DNA of 64,000 bases from Sporanaerobium hydrogeniformans. Lineage in GTDB: Bacteria; Bacillota; Clostridia; Lachnospirales; Cellulosilyticaceae. The stretch is from assembly GCF_002735925.1 (NCBI RefSeq), contig NZ_PEDL01000004.1, positions 1 through 64,000 of the forward strand. Reading direction: 5' to 3'. How positions within the stretch are numbered: the first letter of the stretch is position 1; each line of letters starts with the position of its first letter. The position numbers and the translations under genes were made by a program. The notes beneath the pieces are model-generated. The model had not been told where the DNA came from. It did not search any database and was given only the letters and a program-made list of their open reading frames with translations. This document shows positions 17,814-26,793 of the stretch, one piece after another.

Positions 17814-18739
17814 AGTCTCTCCTCTCTTTTATCATTTAAAAATAGCGTCTGAATAATAGCTACTAAAATAACTATTATGAATAAAACCATTCCCATAGCT
17901 GATGCTAAGCCAACCTTTTTATACTTAAAAGCTGTATCAATTGTCTGAATAACAAAAGTAGCTGTTCCATTATTACCATCTGTCATAATATAAGGAATCT
18001 CAAATACAGCAAGAGCCCCGTTAATCGCCAAAAGCAAATTAAGCTGGATAATACGTTTAATACTTGGCATAATAATGTATCTAAATTGTTGCCACCTATT
18101 AGCACCATCTAATTCTGCTGCTTCGTAGATTTCACTTGATATAGATTGAATAGCTCCTACAAAGATAACCATATTAAACCCCATATAACGCCATATAGAT
18201 GTAGCTGCCAACGTCATATTATTAATACTTCTATCACCTAGCCATTTATGTATCCAATCCTGGAGTCCCAAAGCTTTAAGTACCATATCTAAGGTTCCAC
18301 CTACTTGAAAAAAACATAAGAATACCATTCCAATCGCTACACCATTGATTAAATTGGGGAAAAATAATATACCTTTAAAGAAATTACCTCCCTTCACTTT
18401 ATTGGTTAATAATGTTGCAAAGTATAAGGCAATGGCCATCTGTATAAAAGCCCCTACTAAATAATAAAGTGATGTTTTAAATACCATAAAATACTCCGGA
18501 TTTGAAAAAATAGTAATATAATTACTAAAACCTATTAGCTTTTTCGTTTTTGCTAGTCCATCCCATGATGTAAAGCTATAATAAAACATGTTACATAACG
18601 GAATATAAGAAAAAGTAATAAGCAAGGCAACCGGTACACTAGCAAAGGCACTAATAAAAACTCCTTTTTTAAACTGATTCACCTTATACTCTTTACTTAT
18701 TTTTACTGGTTCTTTGACTGTATTCCTACCTACGTTCAT
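17810..18739 (-). CDS. Sugar ABC transporter permease, MalF type
   Basis: The 309-aa protein has a cytosolic N-terminus of about 30 residues and six membrane helices. Its EAA motif ELDGANRWQQFRYIIMP is typical of the CUT1 family. It is the first of two permease genes, preceded by the binding-protein gene and by an intercistronic hairpin. It should pair with the MalG-type subunit encoded next. The probable substrate is beta-mannooligosaccharide, inferred from the operon. Confidence 0.9.
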   Translation of the reverse strand: MNVGRNTVKEPVKISKEYKVNQFKKGVFISAFASVPVALLITFSYIPLCNMFYYSFTSWDGLAKTKKLIGFSNYITIFSNPEYFMVFKTSLYYLVGAFIQMAIALYFATLLTNKVKGGNFFKGILFFPNLINGVAIGMVFLCFFQVGGTLDMVLKALGLQDWIHKWLGDRSINNMTLAATSIWRYMGFNMVIFVGAIQSISSEIYEAAELDGANRWQQFRYIIMPSIKRIIQLNLLLAINGALAVFEIPYIMTDGNNGTATFVIQTIDTAFKYKKVGLASAMGMVLFIIVILVAIIQTLFLNDKREERL

Positions 18740-18805
18740 TCTATCCCCCTCTTAAAGAGTCCTTCAAAAATATATTTATAAAAACTCTTTTTCAAATAAT
18801 CTGAA

Positions 18806-18834
18806 AAGGGAATGGCTATTCATTCCATTCCCTT
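18806..18834 (-). terminator. Intercistronic hairpin between binding protein and permease genes
   Basis: AAGGGAATGG and CCATTCCCTT form a perfect 10-bp stem with a 9-nt loop, 20 nt after the binding-protein stop. The following minus-strand bases, TTCAGATT, make a poor U-tract. It may act as a partial terminator or mRNA 3' protector. Confidence 0.55.
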
Positions 18835-18854
18835 GCTAGGAAGTAGCAACTAAT

Positions 18855-20216
18855 CTATTGCGCTGCTACTTCTTTCTTACCTTTTTGCCATTTTGTATTT
18901 AAATCATTCATAATATCATCATAGGTTTCTTGTGTATTTCCTACTGCTGCATCAATGATACGTGTCTTAAAATCTGGTTGGTAGAAACCAATTTGAGCTG
19001 CATTATCAATTCTTTCTGCCAAACCTTCTTTTTCTGGAGCTGGTTGTGCATTTGTAAAGAATGTTACACCTAATTCTTCAAAGGGCTTTAGTGTCTCTGG
19101 GAGTGGATCTATCACTTTTTGTGATATATTATTTGTAGAAGTCGCATAGCCTGATTCATTGATAAACCACCATAAGTAAGCTTTAGCAGCATCTGGATAT
19201 TTTGTGTTTTTATTAATAACCATGCAATAGTCAGGTTGAATAGGTGCATAGAGCTTACCATCTGGAGCAGCTTGTGGGAATGGCATGTAGCCAATATCTT
19301 CTGGCGTAGCTGATAAATCTTTAATTTGAGAAACAGCCCAAGCACCAAGTACCATGGCACCAATTTTACCTTCAGCCATATCTTTTTTAGATTGTTCCCA
19401 GTTTGTTGTCACAGGGTCTGGCTCAATAAGTCCTTTATTTGCTAAATCATACATTAGCTTATAGATTTGATAATGTGGTTTACCTGATGAAAATGGTGTA
19501 TCATCTTCATCAATATTGTTCATGTATGCAGGATCACCAGCTACAGCATTCCTAAGATCTTCCCACTGGCTAAGTGGCCAACTATCTTTATAATTAGTAT
19601 AGTATGGAATAGCTTCACCTTTATCTTTAACCTTTTGCATAGCAGCTAAGAATTCTTCTTGCGTTGTTGGAAGTTCTGTTACACCTGCATTTTCAAATAC
19701 TTTTTTATTATAAACAATACCATTTGTCACATAAAAAGTTGGAATACCATAGCATACACCATTAAAACTTGCTTTAGTTAATGTTCTATAAGTTTTTTCT
19801 AATTCTGCTTGATCTCCTAATGGTAAGAAGAAATCTGGATATTGCTTTGCATCCATAGTAGGTAATAATAATACATCACCGTATTCTGTTGTACTCATAC
19901 GAACAAGTACATCCCCTTCATAATCTGTCATACTTTCATAGTTCACCTTAACATTAGGATACTTTTCATTAAATTTCTTAGCATATTCAACAAAAACAGT
20001 ATCAACAATATCTGTTCTATTAGTAAGGACTGTAATTTCTCCTGAAATATCTGTTGGTACTGCTGTTTCTTCTTTATTACTATCTGTTGCTGATGTTTGT
20101 GTTTGAGGTACTGTACTTTGCTGAGGTGCTTCTTCTTTTTTACCACCACATCCTATTAAACTCGTACTTAATATAGCCGTACCTAATGTACATGCTAACA
20201 TCTTTTTTACTTTCAT
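18855..20216 (-). CDS. Sugar ABC transporter substrate-binding lipoprotein
   Basis: The N-terminus MKVKKMLACTLGTAILSTSLIGCGG is a lipoprotein signal (given here as two parts: a charged start, then a hydrophobic core ending in the LIGC lipobox). An S/T/Q-rich linker follows, then a family-1 solute-binding fold with ITVLTNRTDIVDTVF and a Trp-rich C-lobe. The length is 453 aa. It is anchored outside the membrane and delivers sugars to the two permeases encoded next. The gene heads the operon, with a strong promoter at 20341-20313. Confidence 0.92.
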   Translation of the reverse strand: MKVKKMLACTLGTAILSTSLIGCGGKKEEAPQQSTVPQTQTSATDSNKEETAVPTDISGEITVLTNRTDIVDTVFVEYAKKFNEKYPNVKVNYESMTDYEGDVLVRMSTTEYGDVLLLPTMDAKQYPDFFLPLGDQAELEKTYRTLTKASFNGVCYGIPTFYVTNGIVYNKKVFENAGVTELPTTQEEFLAAMQKVKDKGEAIPYYTNYKDSWPLSQWEDLRNAVAGDPAYMNNIDEDDTPFSSGKPHYQIYKLMYDLANKGLIEPDPVTTNWEQSKKDMAEGKIGAMVLGAWAVSQIKDLSATPEDIGYMPFPQAAPDGKLYAPIQPDYCMVINKNTKYPDAAKAYLWWFINESGYATSTNNISQKVIDPLPETLKPFEELGVTFFTNAQPAPEKEGLAERIDNAAQIGFYQPDFKTRIIDAAVGNTQETYDDIMNDLNTKWQKGKKEVAAQ

Positions 20217-20274
20217 TTCTTTTCCCCCTTATTTTCTTAAAATATACTTTCTATTTTTAGCTTTAACCCCGATG

Positions 20275-20312
20275 TAATTTAAGTTAATTAATTTAGTTTT
20301 TAACTTAAATTA
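20275..20312. promoter_or_regulatory. Inverted repeat at the mannan operon start
   Basis: TAATTTAAGTTA (20275-20286) and TAACTTAAATTA (20301-20312) are perfect 12-bp inverted arms separated by 14 nt, directly downstream of the -10 box. This is a plausible repressor site for the adjacent LacI regulator. It lacks the central CG usual for LacI operators, so the assignment is weak. Confidence 0.4.
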
Positions 20313-20341
20313 ATTATATATTATCAACAAATTAATTGCAA
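20313..20341 (-). promoter_or_regulatory. Promoter of the mannan-oligosaccharide operon
   Basis: The minus strand has -35 TTGCAA (20341-20336), a 17-nt spacer and -10 TATAAT (20318-20313). The leader would be about 90 nt. The rest of the gap 20342-20533 is AT-rich with nothing else I can support. Confidence 0.75.
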
Positions 20342-20533
20342 TATTAAATTATAAATTTAAACTAATTTTTTATAAAATTATTTAATTTAATATATATTTG
20401 TAATTTATTATAACTAATTTTTATATCCTGCGTTATTTATTAGTAGTTCTTCTAAAGAATATCCTTATCCTTCCTATTTGTTTTTATTCGATTATTTTCC
20501 TAATTTTTATTTTTTAAGTAAATTTAAAAACAA

Positions 20534-20577
20534 AAAAGACTAAATATTAGTTTTAATACACTTATACTTAGTCTTTT
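20534..20577 (-). terminator. Terminator of lacI-type gene
   Basis: AAAAGACTAAATAT (20534-20547) pairs with ATACTTAGTCTTTT (20564-20577) with one mismatch, followed on the minus strand by a T-run. It lies 5 nt past the stop codon. Confidence 0.8.
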
Positions 20578-20581
20578 CTTC

Positions 20582-21592
20582 TTATTTTATATTTTTTACA
20601 GAACCCCTATATATAATATTATTATTAATCACTCGTCTTTCTACTCCATTCCCTTTTCCCTTTATCTTTCTTAAAATAGCTTTTACTGCTGCTTTTGCCA
20701 TTTCTTCAATATTTACCTGCACGGTTGTAAGAGGAGGGTCCATAAGAGTAGAGATAAGATAATTATCAAAGCCTACTACCGAAATGTCCTCAGGTATACT
20801 ATAGCCTTCACTTTTCAACTTATTAATAAGGATATAGGCCACCTCATCACAGTTACAGACAAAGGCTGTAGGAAGCTTTTTTGGCAAAGAAATATCAATA
20901 AATTTACCTTCCCTATCCCTATCATTTAAAACATACTCATCTTTAAGTAAAAGATTATGCTCAATTAACGCTTTGCAATATCCTAAATAGCGATCTAAAA
21001 TACTACTAGTAGCATGAATATCCCCTACATAAGCTATCTCTTGATGACCGTTTGCAATCAAATGATTTGTTAGCATATAGGACCCATAAAAACTATCACT
21101 GATTATCGTATCATAGCTAGGATTCTCATTATAAAAATCTAATAAGATAGTAGACTGGTTGCTACTGTATAAAGTTTCTATATAGTGGTCTGCCATTTGC
21201 CCTAATAAAATAATTCCATCTACCTTATTTTCTGTAATAAGCTTACTCATTTTACTTGTGTGTTCACATGTCTCATCTATAAGTTCCAATATCCCAAAGC
21301 AATTGTATTCCTTTAAAATACGACTAATACTCTGATAAATTTTCCAATAAAAGCTATTTCCTAACAAATCCATAAACTTCTCATGTACAAGTATACCCAC
21401 AGTATAGCTTTCTAACTTTTCTACCTGTTTAATAGAACCATTATAAACATATCCCATCTCTTGGGCTTTTTTAATAATGCGCTCTCGCACCTCATCACTC
21501 ACCCCTTCTTTATTAGAAAGAGCCTTAGAAACCGTTACAATACTCACATCTAAAACTTTTGCAATATCCCCCATTGTTACCCTTTTAGCCAT
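20582..21592 (-). CDS. LacI-family transcriptional regulator
   Basis: The N-terminal helix-turn-helix DIAKVLDVSIVTVSKAL lies at about residues 9-25, followed by a periplasmic-binding-type effector domain (VGILVHE... to VGFDNY). The protein is 336 aa from the ATG at 21592. That start has GAGGAG 9 nt upstream, while the ATG at 21637 has no ribosome site. It is transcribed on its own just upstream of the mannan operon and is the obvious candidate regulator, probably a repressor relieved by a mannooligosaccharide. The effector cannot be read from the sequence. Confidence 0.92.
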   Translation of the reverse strand: MAKRVTMGDIAKVLDVSIVTVSKALSNKEGVSDEVRERIIKKAQEMGYVYNGSIKQVEKLESYTVGILVHEKFMDLLGNSFYWKIYQSISRILKEYNCFGILELIDETCEHTSKMSKLITENKVDGIILLGQMADHYIETLYSSNQSTILLDFYNENPSYDTIISDSFYGSYMLTNHLIANGHQEIAYVGDIHATSSILDRYLGYCKALIEHNLLLKDEYVLNDRDREGKFIDISLPKKLPTAFVCNCDEVAYILINKLKSEGYSIPEDISVVGFDNYLISTLMDPPLTTVQVNIEEMAKAAVKAILRKIKGKGNGVERRVINNNIIYRGSVKNIK

Positions 21593-21672
21593 CTTCTTTT
21601 CTCCTCTATGCTTTCCACTACCATTCATACATTTCACTTAAATCATACAATATTTAAATACACTTTACAAGT

Positions 21673-21715
21673 TTTTTACTTTAATTACTGTATTTTTATT
21701 GCTTTTTACTTTAAT
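21673..21715. repeat. Direct repeat upstream of lacI-type gene
   Basis: The 13-mer TTTTTACTTTAAT occurs at 21673-21685 and 21703-21715, a 30-bp period (about three helical turns), 80-125 nt before the LacI start. It could be an autoregulatory site. Chance in AT-rich DNA is possible. Confidence 0.35.
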
Positions 21716-21754
21716 AATAATCTTTATACTTTATATTTCTATGTTCTCAAATAA

Positions 21755-21788
21755 AAAAGCAGATAACACCTTCATGTTATCTGCTTTT
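21755..21788 (-). terminator. Terminator of the cdaA-cdaR operon
   Basis: AAAAGCAGATAACA (21755-21768) pairs perfectly with TGTTATCTGCTTTT (21775-21788), followed by T residues on the minus strand. It lies 11 nt past the cdaR stop. Its presence means that cdaR no longer reads through into glmM. Confidence 0.88.
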
Positions 21789-21798
21789 ATTCCTTCTA

Positions 21799-23091
21799 CT
21801 ATTCAGCTTCTTCTATTGCTTCTTCTTGTGAAACTTCTACTATACGAGTAAGGCGTATATCTACATTTATGGGCTTATTCATAATCACGAAGTTTTCAGG
21901 AACTGTTAACTCAATGGGGATTGTATAATCCCCTTCATCTAATCCAGTTAAATCTAACTTACCTGTAATCCCAGCCGTATCAAATGTTACTAACTCTTCT
22001 GCTGTTGCTTTTAAAATAATGCTTATCTGATGTGTTAATAATTCGTACCCTAATGTCTCATTCATACCTATTACTTCTATTTGCATTCCTGTAGTAGATA
22101 CATCAAAAGGATAGGTATTTTCTTTCTTAATTTCCAAGGTAACATCTACCTGCTTATCAATTGCATCAATGTACTCAATTCCCTTGGGTAGGACAATCTC
22201 TGTTTTTATAATACTTGTTTGTATAAGATTATCTAGACTAATGGGTTTTAACTCAATCTTTTCAATTTGATCCACAAGTTCTTCTTTACCTACAATGGTT
22301 ATTTCCTTTGGACTAATCAGCGTATTTGTATGCACATAGTCTGTTGGCAAGGTACCTGTAAAAGTTGCTTCTAAAGGAACAGTCTTAGTCTTCCCTATAG
22401 GAAGTTTTACATCTACTAATTGCACAGATTTTTTAAGATTGGCTATTTCTTTCCCTTCTGCATCGTATACTTTAATAGGTACACGATCGATAAGATAATC
22501 CTGCGAAAACTTATCAATATTAATTTCTACACTTACCTCTTTAATATTGTCAATATCTGACTGTGCACCACTTAATACTACTGTATTAGGGGTAATGATA
22601 GGTGCTAAGTCCATATACCCATTTTTCGGTTCACCTATCTTACGATAAGTAATCTTCTTTTCTACAGATTTTTCTTTCTCAAGTATTACACTTGTTACTT
22701 CTGGCGCTGTACTAATAACACTTACTCCTTCTAATGAAACCGTTACTGTGTATTCTGCTACATTAATAATTGAATCTACAGTTAACTCATTGATATAGGG
22801 TGTTAAGTCTAAAGTTGCTTTAATGAGTGATTTGTTTGCTAATACCTTATCTACTTGCAAGCGAGGTCCTCTAATAACTGCTTTAAACTTTTGATCTTTT
22901 ATTTTATCTTGGTTTTTAAGTACAAAACCTTTGCTTTCTAATTCATCTAAGCCTTTTATAACAATAGGAATATTTCTTATTTCTTGAGGTTGAGTAGGAT
23001 TTTGGCTATTAATAACAAAAACCCATAAAATAGCCGCCAAAACTAAAGATCCTATTTTCCAGGAAAGGTTATGAGTAAAAATTCTATTCAT
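21799..23091 (-). CDS. cdaR: CdaA regulatory protein, YbbR-domain
   Basis: CdaR is the membrane-anchored regulator of the diadenylate cyclase CdaA. The 430-aa protein has one N-terminal membrane helix (WKIGSLVLAAILWVFVI) and then a long extracytoplasmic part of repeated YbbR domains. Each has the pattern of beta strands with P-x-V-x-V and a VxLxGP-type turn. An acidic tail ends the protein. It overlaps cdaA by 8 nt and is translationally coupled. A terminator follows at once. Confidence 0.93.
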   Translation of the reverse strand: MNRIFTHNLSWKIGSLVLAAILWVFVINSQNPTQPQEIRNIPIVIKGLDELESKGFVLKNQDKIKDQKFKAVIRGPRLQVDKVLANKSLIKATLDLTPYINELTVDSIINVAEYTVTVSLEGVSVISTAPEVTSVILEKEKSVEKKITYRKIGEPKNGYMDLAPIITPNTVVLSGAQSDIDNIKEVSVEINIDKFSQDYLIDRVPIKVYDAEGKEIANLKKSVQLVDVKLPIGKTKTVPLEATFTGTLPTDYVHTNTLISPKEITIVGKEELVDQIEKIELKPISLDNLIQTSIIKTEIVLPKGIEYIDAIDKQVDVTLEIKKENTYPFDVSTTGMQIEVIGMNETLGYELLTHQISIILKATAEELVTFDTAGITGKLDLTGLDEGDYTIPIELTVPENFVIMNKPINVDIRLTRIVEVSQEEAIEEAE

Positions 23092-23941
23092 CTTTTCGTT
23101 TCCCCTTCCATATTGACATTTTTATTTCACTACGTTTCTTCTTACGGGTAGCTGTTAAGATTTTTTTGATAAGCTCCATATCTAAACCTCTTTTGATCTT
23201 TCCATTACGCACATAAGATACATTACCCGTTTCCTCCGAGACAACTAGTACAATAGCATCGGTCACTTCCGATAAACCTATAGCAGCACGATGTCTAGTT
23301 CCTAAGTCTTTACTAATTTCCATACTATCTGATAAGGGTAAGAAACAAGTTGCAGCTGATACCCGATTATTACGAACAATCACTGCACCATCATGAAGTG
23401 GTGTGTTTTTTTCAAATATATTAATAAGAAGCTGACTTGTAATGACTGCATCAATAGGAATGCCTGTTCGTTCTACATCACCTAATTTGGTATCTTGCTC
23501 TATAACGATAAGCGCTCCTGTTTTACATTTAGACATATGCATACAAGCCTTTGCCAAACCATTAATCGCATCATCTGTGAGCTCTCCCTCATCTGCATCT
23601 CCTGCATTTAATAAGGAGTTAAAAATTCTCCCTCTACCAATTTGTTCAAGGGCTCTTCGAAGCTCTGGTTGAAACACTACAATAAGTACAATTGTACCTA
23701 CTGTAATGGTGTTGGATATAATCCACCATACGGTATGTAATTGTAAAACATAAGAGAGAATAGCCACTACTAGAATAATTACAACACCTTTTAAAAGGGC
23801 CCATGTTCTTGTATCTTTAATCCACATTAAAACAATGTAAAGAAAATAAGCAACTACTAGAATATCTAAAATGTCTCTTATCCCAATTTGGGGAAGACTT
23901 ATAAATGCCATTCGATTAAAAAACTCTTTAATTACATCCAC
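23084..23941 (-). CDS. cdaA: Diadenylate cyclase CdaA (DAC domain)
   Basis: CdaA makes c-di-AMP from two ATP. Three N-terminal membrane helices (about residues 15-90) precede the DAC domain, which has both catalytic motifs intact: DGA at 184-186 and RHR at 216-218. The length is 285 aa. The start is GTG with AAGGAG 9 nt upstream. cdaR follows with an 8-nt overlap. glmM, the usual third gene, is displaced about 12 kb downstream. Confidence 0.95.
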   Translation of the reverse strand: MDVIKEFFNRMAFISLPQIGIRDILDILVVAYFLYIVLMWIKDTRTWALLKGVVIILVVAILSYVLQLHTVWWIISNTITVGTIVLIVVFQPELRRALEQIGRGRIFNSLLNAGDADEGELTDDAINGLAKACMHMSKCKTGALIVIEQDTKLGDVERTGIPIDAVITSQLLINIFEKNTPLHDGAVIVRNNRVSAATCFLPLSDSMEISKDLGTRHRAAIGLSEVTDAIVLVVSEETGNVSYVRNGKIKRGLDMELIKKILTATRKKKRSEIKMSIWKGKRKDE

Positions 23942-24081
23942 GTAACAAAACTCCTTTATTATAGGCTATCTGCATTTATTATATCATGTTTTATGTAACA
24001 GGACTACGACAGATAAAATTTTTTATACATTTATTATTCCTTAAAAAGCTTAAAATATCTATTACATTTTATTCATTAAAA

Positions 24082-24107
24082 AATAAAGAGACCTAGGTCT
24101 CTTTATT
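24082..24107 (-). terminator. Terminator overlapping the end of the 24103 gene
   Basis: This is a perfect 26-nt palindrome with arms AATAAAGAGACCT and AGGTCTCTTTATT. The stop codon of the membrane-protein gene lies inside the stem, and an A-run gives the U-tract on the minus strand. Confidence 0.75.
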
Positions 24108-25128
24108 CGTGCTCAAATAGTTTTTGTTTGTCAGAATGTACTCTACTATTTAAAATATCTTCTATATAATCCTTATTTTCTGTTTTAGTATTATAAATAG
24201 TTTTTATCCTTGTATTACTTGTGCTTACTTGAATCTTAGGTATAACCTTTACATGGTAATAATTTTCTTCATCCTCAAAGCTCACAATTTCCGCTCTTTG
24301 GTAGTCTAGAGCAATGGAGAAAAATTGACAGATTGTAGCTACTAATGTTACTAAAATTGTCATAAGTACAACACTTAACATCCCCACATTCATATCTAAA
24401 AACAAAATAGCCAGGCCAAAACCTGCTAAATTCATCACTGCTCCAATGCTAATTGCAATATAAGGTGCATAATCTAAAGCTTGTCTACGAATGATATAGA
24501 TGATAGAAAACACTATAAAGAAAATAACCATTGTACAAAGCATGGTTTTATGAGCAAAAAGTCCCTTCATTTCTACAGTAAAGAAACGTGTTAGTACATC
24601 TATCATTTCACCTTTACTAGTTCCTGAGGTTTGTAAACTAATAGCCATCTGAGGCATTACAAACCAAAGAATCACACCTAACAAAATAGCTATAATACTT
24701 ACATAACTTCCAAATAAAGCTGCAAGAACAGGTACTAAAATTTCAAGTCCCATACTAAAACACAAAATCGTTCCAATAATTAGGAGACTTTCTTTAGGAA
24801 ATAAGCGCATAAAAAGTAAATACATAACCCATAAACAGATGAATACAATCACACTTAATATCAAATTACTGCTTATTAAAAAAAGTGGTATAATAATAAC
24901 GCAGCCTAAAATCATCCACTTATCAGGTAGGAACGTAGCTAAAAGAGCCATAAATAATACTAATGGTATTTTACTAAGGGGTCCCACATAACCTATGGTA
25001 GTTATAAGCAAGTTAATAGCGAGTACAGCTATTACAAACCTTATGCTAGGTAAAAGGATATATTCATACTGCTTAAATAGCTTAATAACATTTTGTCTCA
25101 TTATAAATAAAGCTTCATTTCCCTTCAT
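24103..25128 (-). CDS. Uncharacterised polytopic membrane protein (341 aa)
   Basis: I do not recognise the family. About nine hydrophobic segments lie between residues 25 and 270, with very few charges. A cytosolic-looking C-terminal tail of about 60 residues follows (SFEDEENYYHVKVIPKIQV onwards). The ATG at 25128 has GAGGGGG upstream and overlaps the end of the previous small membrane-protein gene by 14 nt. It is the last gene of a three-gene unit with 25115-25552 and the 25549 glycosidase-like gene, so the three may form one envelope function. Confidence 0.75.
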   Translation of the reverse strand: MKGNEALFIMRQNVIKLFKQYEYILLPSIRFVIAVLAINLLITTIGYVGPLSKIPLVLFMALLATFLPDKWMILGCVIIIPLFLISSNLILSVIVFICLWVMYLLFMRLFPKESLLIIGTILCFSMGLEILVPVLAALFGSYVSIIAILLGVILWFVMPQMAISLQTSGTSKGEMIDVLTRFFTVEMKGLFAHKTMLCTMVIFFIVFSIIYIIRRQALDYAPYIAISIGAVMNLAGFGLAILFLDMNVGMLSVVLMTILVTLVATICQFFSIALDYQRAEIVSFEDEENYYHVKVIPKIQVSTSNTRIKTIYNTKTENKDYIEDILNSRVHSDKQKLFEHE

Positions 25129-25552
25129 CTTCTACCCCCTCTTCATTTCTCTTCGTTTGTTCATAGTTTGTTAATTTTTTAAGCAAATTTCTGTACCCTA
25201 TAAGCCTTTTCTGTGTACTTGCATAACGTTTTCCATAAATCACCGTAGAAATCATGGTGTAAATAATCATCATTACTATCCAAGGTAAACTATAGGGTGC
25301 TATATATAGCTTAACAAATTCCATTAAAGATGTAGGAATAATAATCCCTTCTTCTAAAAGCTTTAATAACTGAAAACCTATAACAAGGAATACAACTAAT
25401 GTAACTGACAATCGTGTTTTAAAGTTCTTTATATAAATATAATCCTCTAAATAGTAGCGATTACGTCTTCTATCTTCTTTTCCATAATTCTTTTCATATA
25501 TAGCAAGTTTTGTCATAAGAATAATTTTCTTTTGGTCTACCAATCCCCTCAC
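25115..25552 (-). CDS. Uncharacterised small membrane protein (145 aa)
   Basis: No family is recognised. Two central hydrophobic segments (about 50-67 and 85-110) are flanked by very basic stretches (KEDRRRNRYY before, KRYASTQKRLIGYRN after), so both ends probably face the cytosol. The start is taken as the GTG at 25552, which overlaps the stop of the upstream gene by 4 nt and has GGAG 7 nt upstream. A TTG at 25543 is an alternative. It overlaps the downstream membrane-protein gene by 14 nt. Confidence 0.7.
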   Translation of the reverse strand: MRGLVDQKKIILMTKLAIYEKNYGKEDRRRNRYYLEDYIYIKNFKTRLSVTLVVFLVIGFQLLKLLEEGIIIPTSLMEFVKLYIAPYSLPWIVMMIIYTMISTVIYGKRYASTQKRLIGYRNLLKKLTNYEQTKRNEEGVEDEGK

Positions 25553-26793
25553 TCCTTATCTCCAATTAGTCCCCCAAGAGTATATTGACCTGCTGCATTC
25601 CAAAATAACCACTCTGAAAGACCTGCATCATAGGTCCCTTGAATTTGGGCTTTAATTTGCTTTTCTCCATAAAGCTGATAAGGCTGTTGCTTAGACATGG
25701 TAAAATCTTGTAACCAAGGTCTAATAATCGCCCTTCTATCTTGTCTCTCATTTTTATTGATCTCATCTTGTGCTATCTCCATAGACCTTAATATTATATC
25801 ATATGGAGCAAGATGTGGATACTCTATTCCAAAGCATCCCGGGCCATAGTGAGATGGATAGACCATAGGACAAATATAATCAAGATATTTACATAATTCC
25901 TTAAAATCTTGCCCTACAATTTCCGCATCAATCTTACTCGTGATGATTGTCCCAAATACATCCGCTGAAATATAGACATCATATGCTTTTAACTGCTCAT
26001 GCATATATTTAGTAAACTCAGTTATAATCTGTGTTTTAGTTATATTAGGTTCTAACTGAACTCTCTCTTCATTCATGGATTCATGAAAACGAATATAGTC
26101 GAATTGTATTTCTTTAAAACCCATATGAATGGCTTCTTTACTAATCTCAAGTAAATACTCCCAGTTTTCCTTATTATAAGGATTAAGCCATTTATCACCT
26201 ACACTGTTTGTATAAATACCTCCTTTTTTTGCTTGTATAGCTAATTCTGGATATTTATTTGTTACCACACTATCTTTAAATGCCACAATACGTGCAATAG
26301 GATAAATCCCTTCTTCATAAAGTCTCGACATAACCCTAGGTAAGTTCTCAATAGGAGGCTCCTTTAAAACACACCCTTTTTCTTGTAATTTAGGATTATT
26401 TGTGGGAAAGGTTAAATAGCCATAATCATTTTTTACATCTATAACAAAGGCATTCACTTGTGTCTTTTTTGCAAGAGCTATATAGTCTTCATACTTATCT
26501 ACTTTGCTAGCCGGGATATAAATCCCCCTTACTATTTCAGGTGCTTTATATAGGTCGTATTTCACTTGATTACCACTTAAGTAAACAGGCTCTGCTTCTT
26601 TTTTTTGTTCTAAAAGCCAAACAGCTTTTATTTCAGGAATAGCTAATACATTCTTATCTTTTTGATTTACAATCACTGCACCTAATCCTACAATGCCAAA
26701 AGCAGCCACAATAACAAAAATCCTTCTCATCCACATTTTATGCTGCTTGTAGTGATAGTAACTATTTTGTGTTTTTACCTTGTATTTTTTCAT
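25549..26793 (-). CDS. Membrane-anchored glycoside-hydrolase-like protein (DUF4015-type)
   Basis: A basic N-terminus and one membrane helix (RRIFVIVAAFGIVGLGAVIV) place the rest outside the cell. The extracytoplasmic part resembles the DUF4015/putative GHL TIM-barrel family: VRGIYIPASKV, NAFVIDVKNDYGYL, FKEIQFDYIRFH and YICPMVYPSHYGPG give conserved acidic residues at barrel strand ends. The ATG at 26793 is preferred (AGGAG 11 nt upstream) over a GTG at 26805 that overlaps the ribosome site. The substrate is unknown; a cell-wall or exopolysaccharide glycan is a reasonable guess given its location. Confidence 0.8.
   Translation of the reverse strand: MKKYKVKTQNSYYHYKQHKMWMRRIFVIVAAFGIVGLGAVIVNQKDKNVLAIPEIKAVWLLEQKKEAEPVYLSGNQVKYDLYKAPEIVRGIYIPASKVDKYEDYIALAKKTQVNAFVIDVKNDYGYLTFPTNNPKLQEKGCVLKEPPIENLPRVMSRLYEEGIYPIARIVAFKDSVVTNKYPELAIQAKKGGIYTNSVGDKWLNPYNKENWEYLLEISKEAIHMGFKEIQFDYIRFHESMNEERVQLEPNITKTQIITEFTKYMHEQLKAYDVYISADVFGTIITSKIDAEIVGQDFKELCKYLDYICPMVYPSHYGPGCFGIEYPHLAPYDIILRSMEIAQDEINKNERQDRRAIIRPWLQDFTMSKQQPYQLYGEKQIKAQIQGTYDAGLSEWLFWNAAGQYTLGGLIGDKE

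Noticed and set aside
20217-20581. CcpA cre site at the mannan operon
   Set aside because: No TGNAANCGNTNNCA-like match; the stretch is nearly free of CG.
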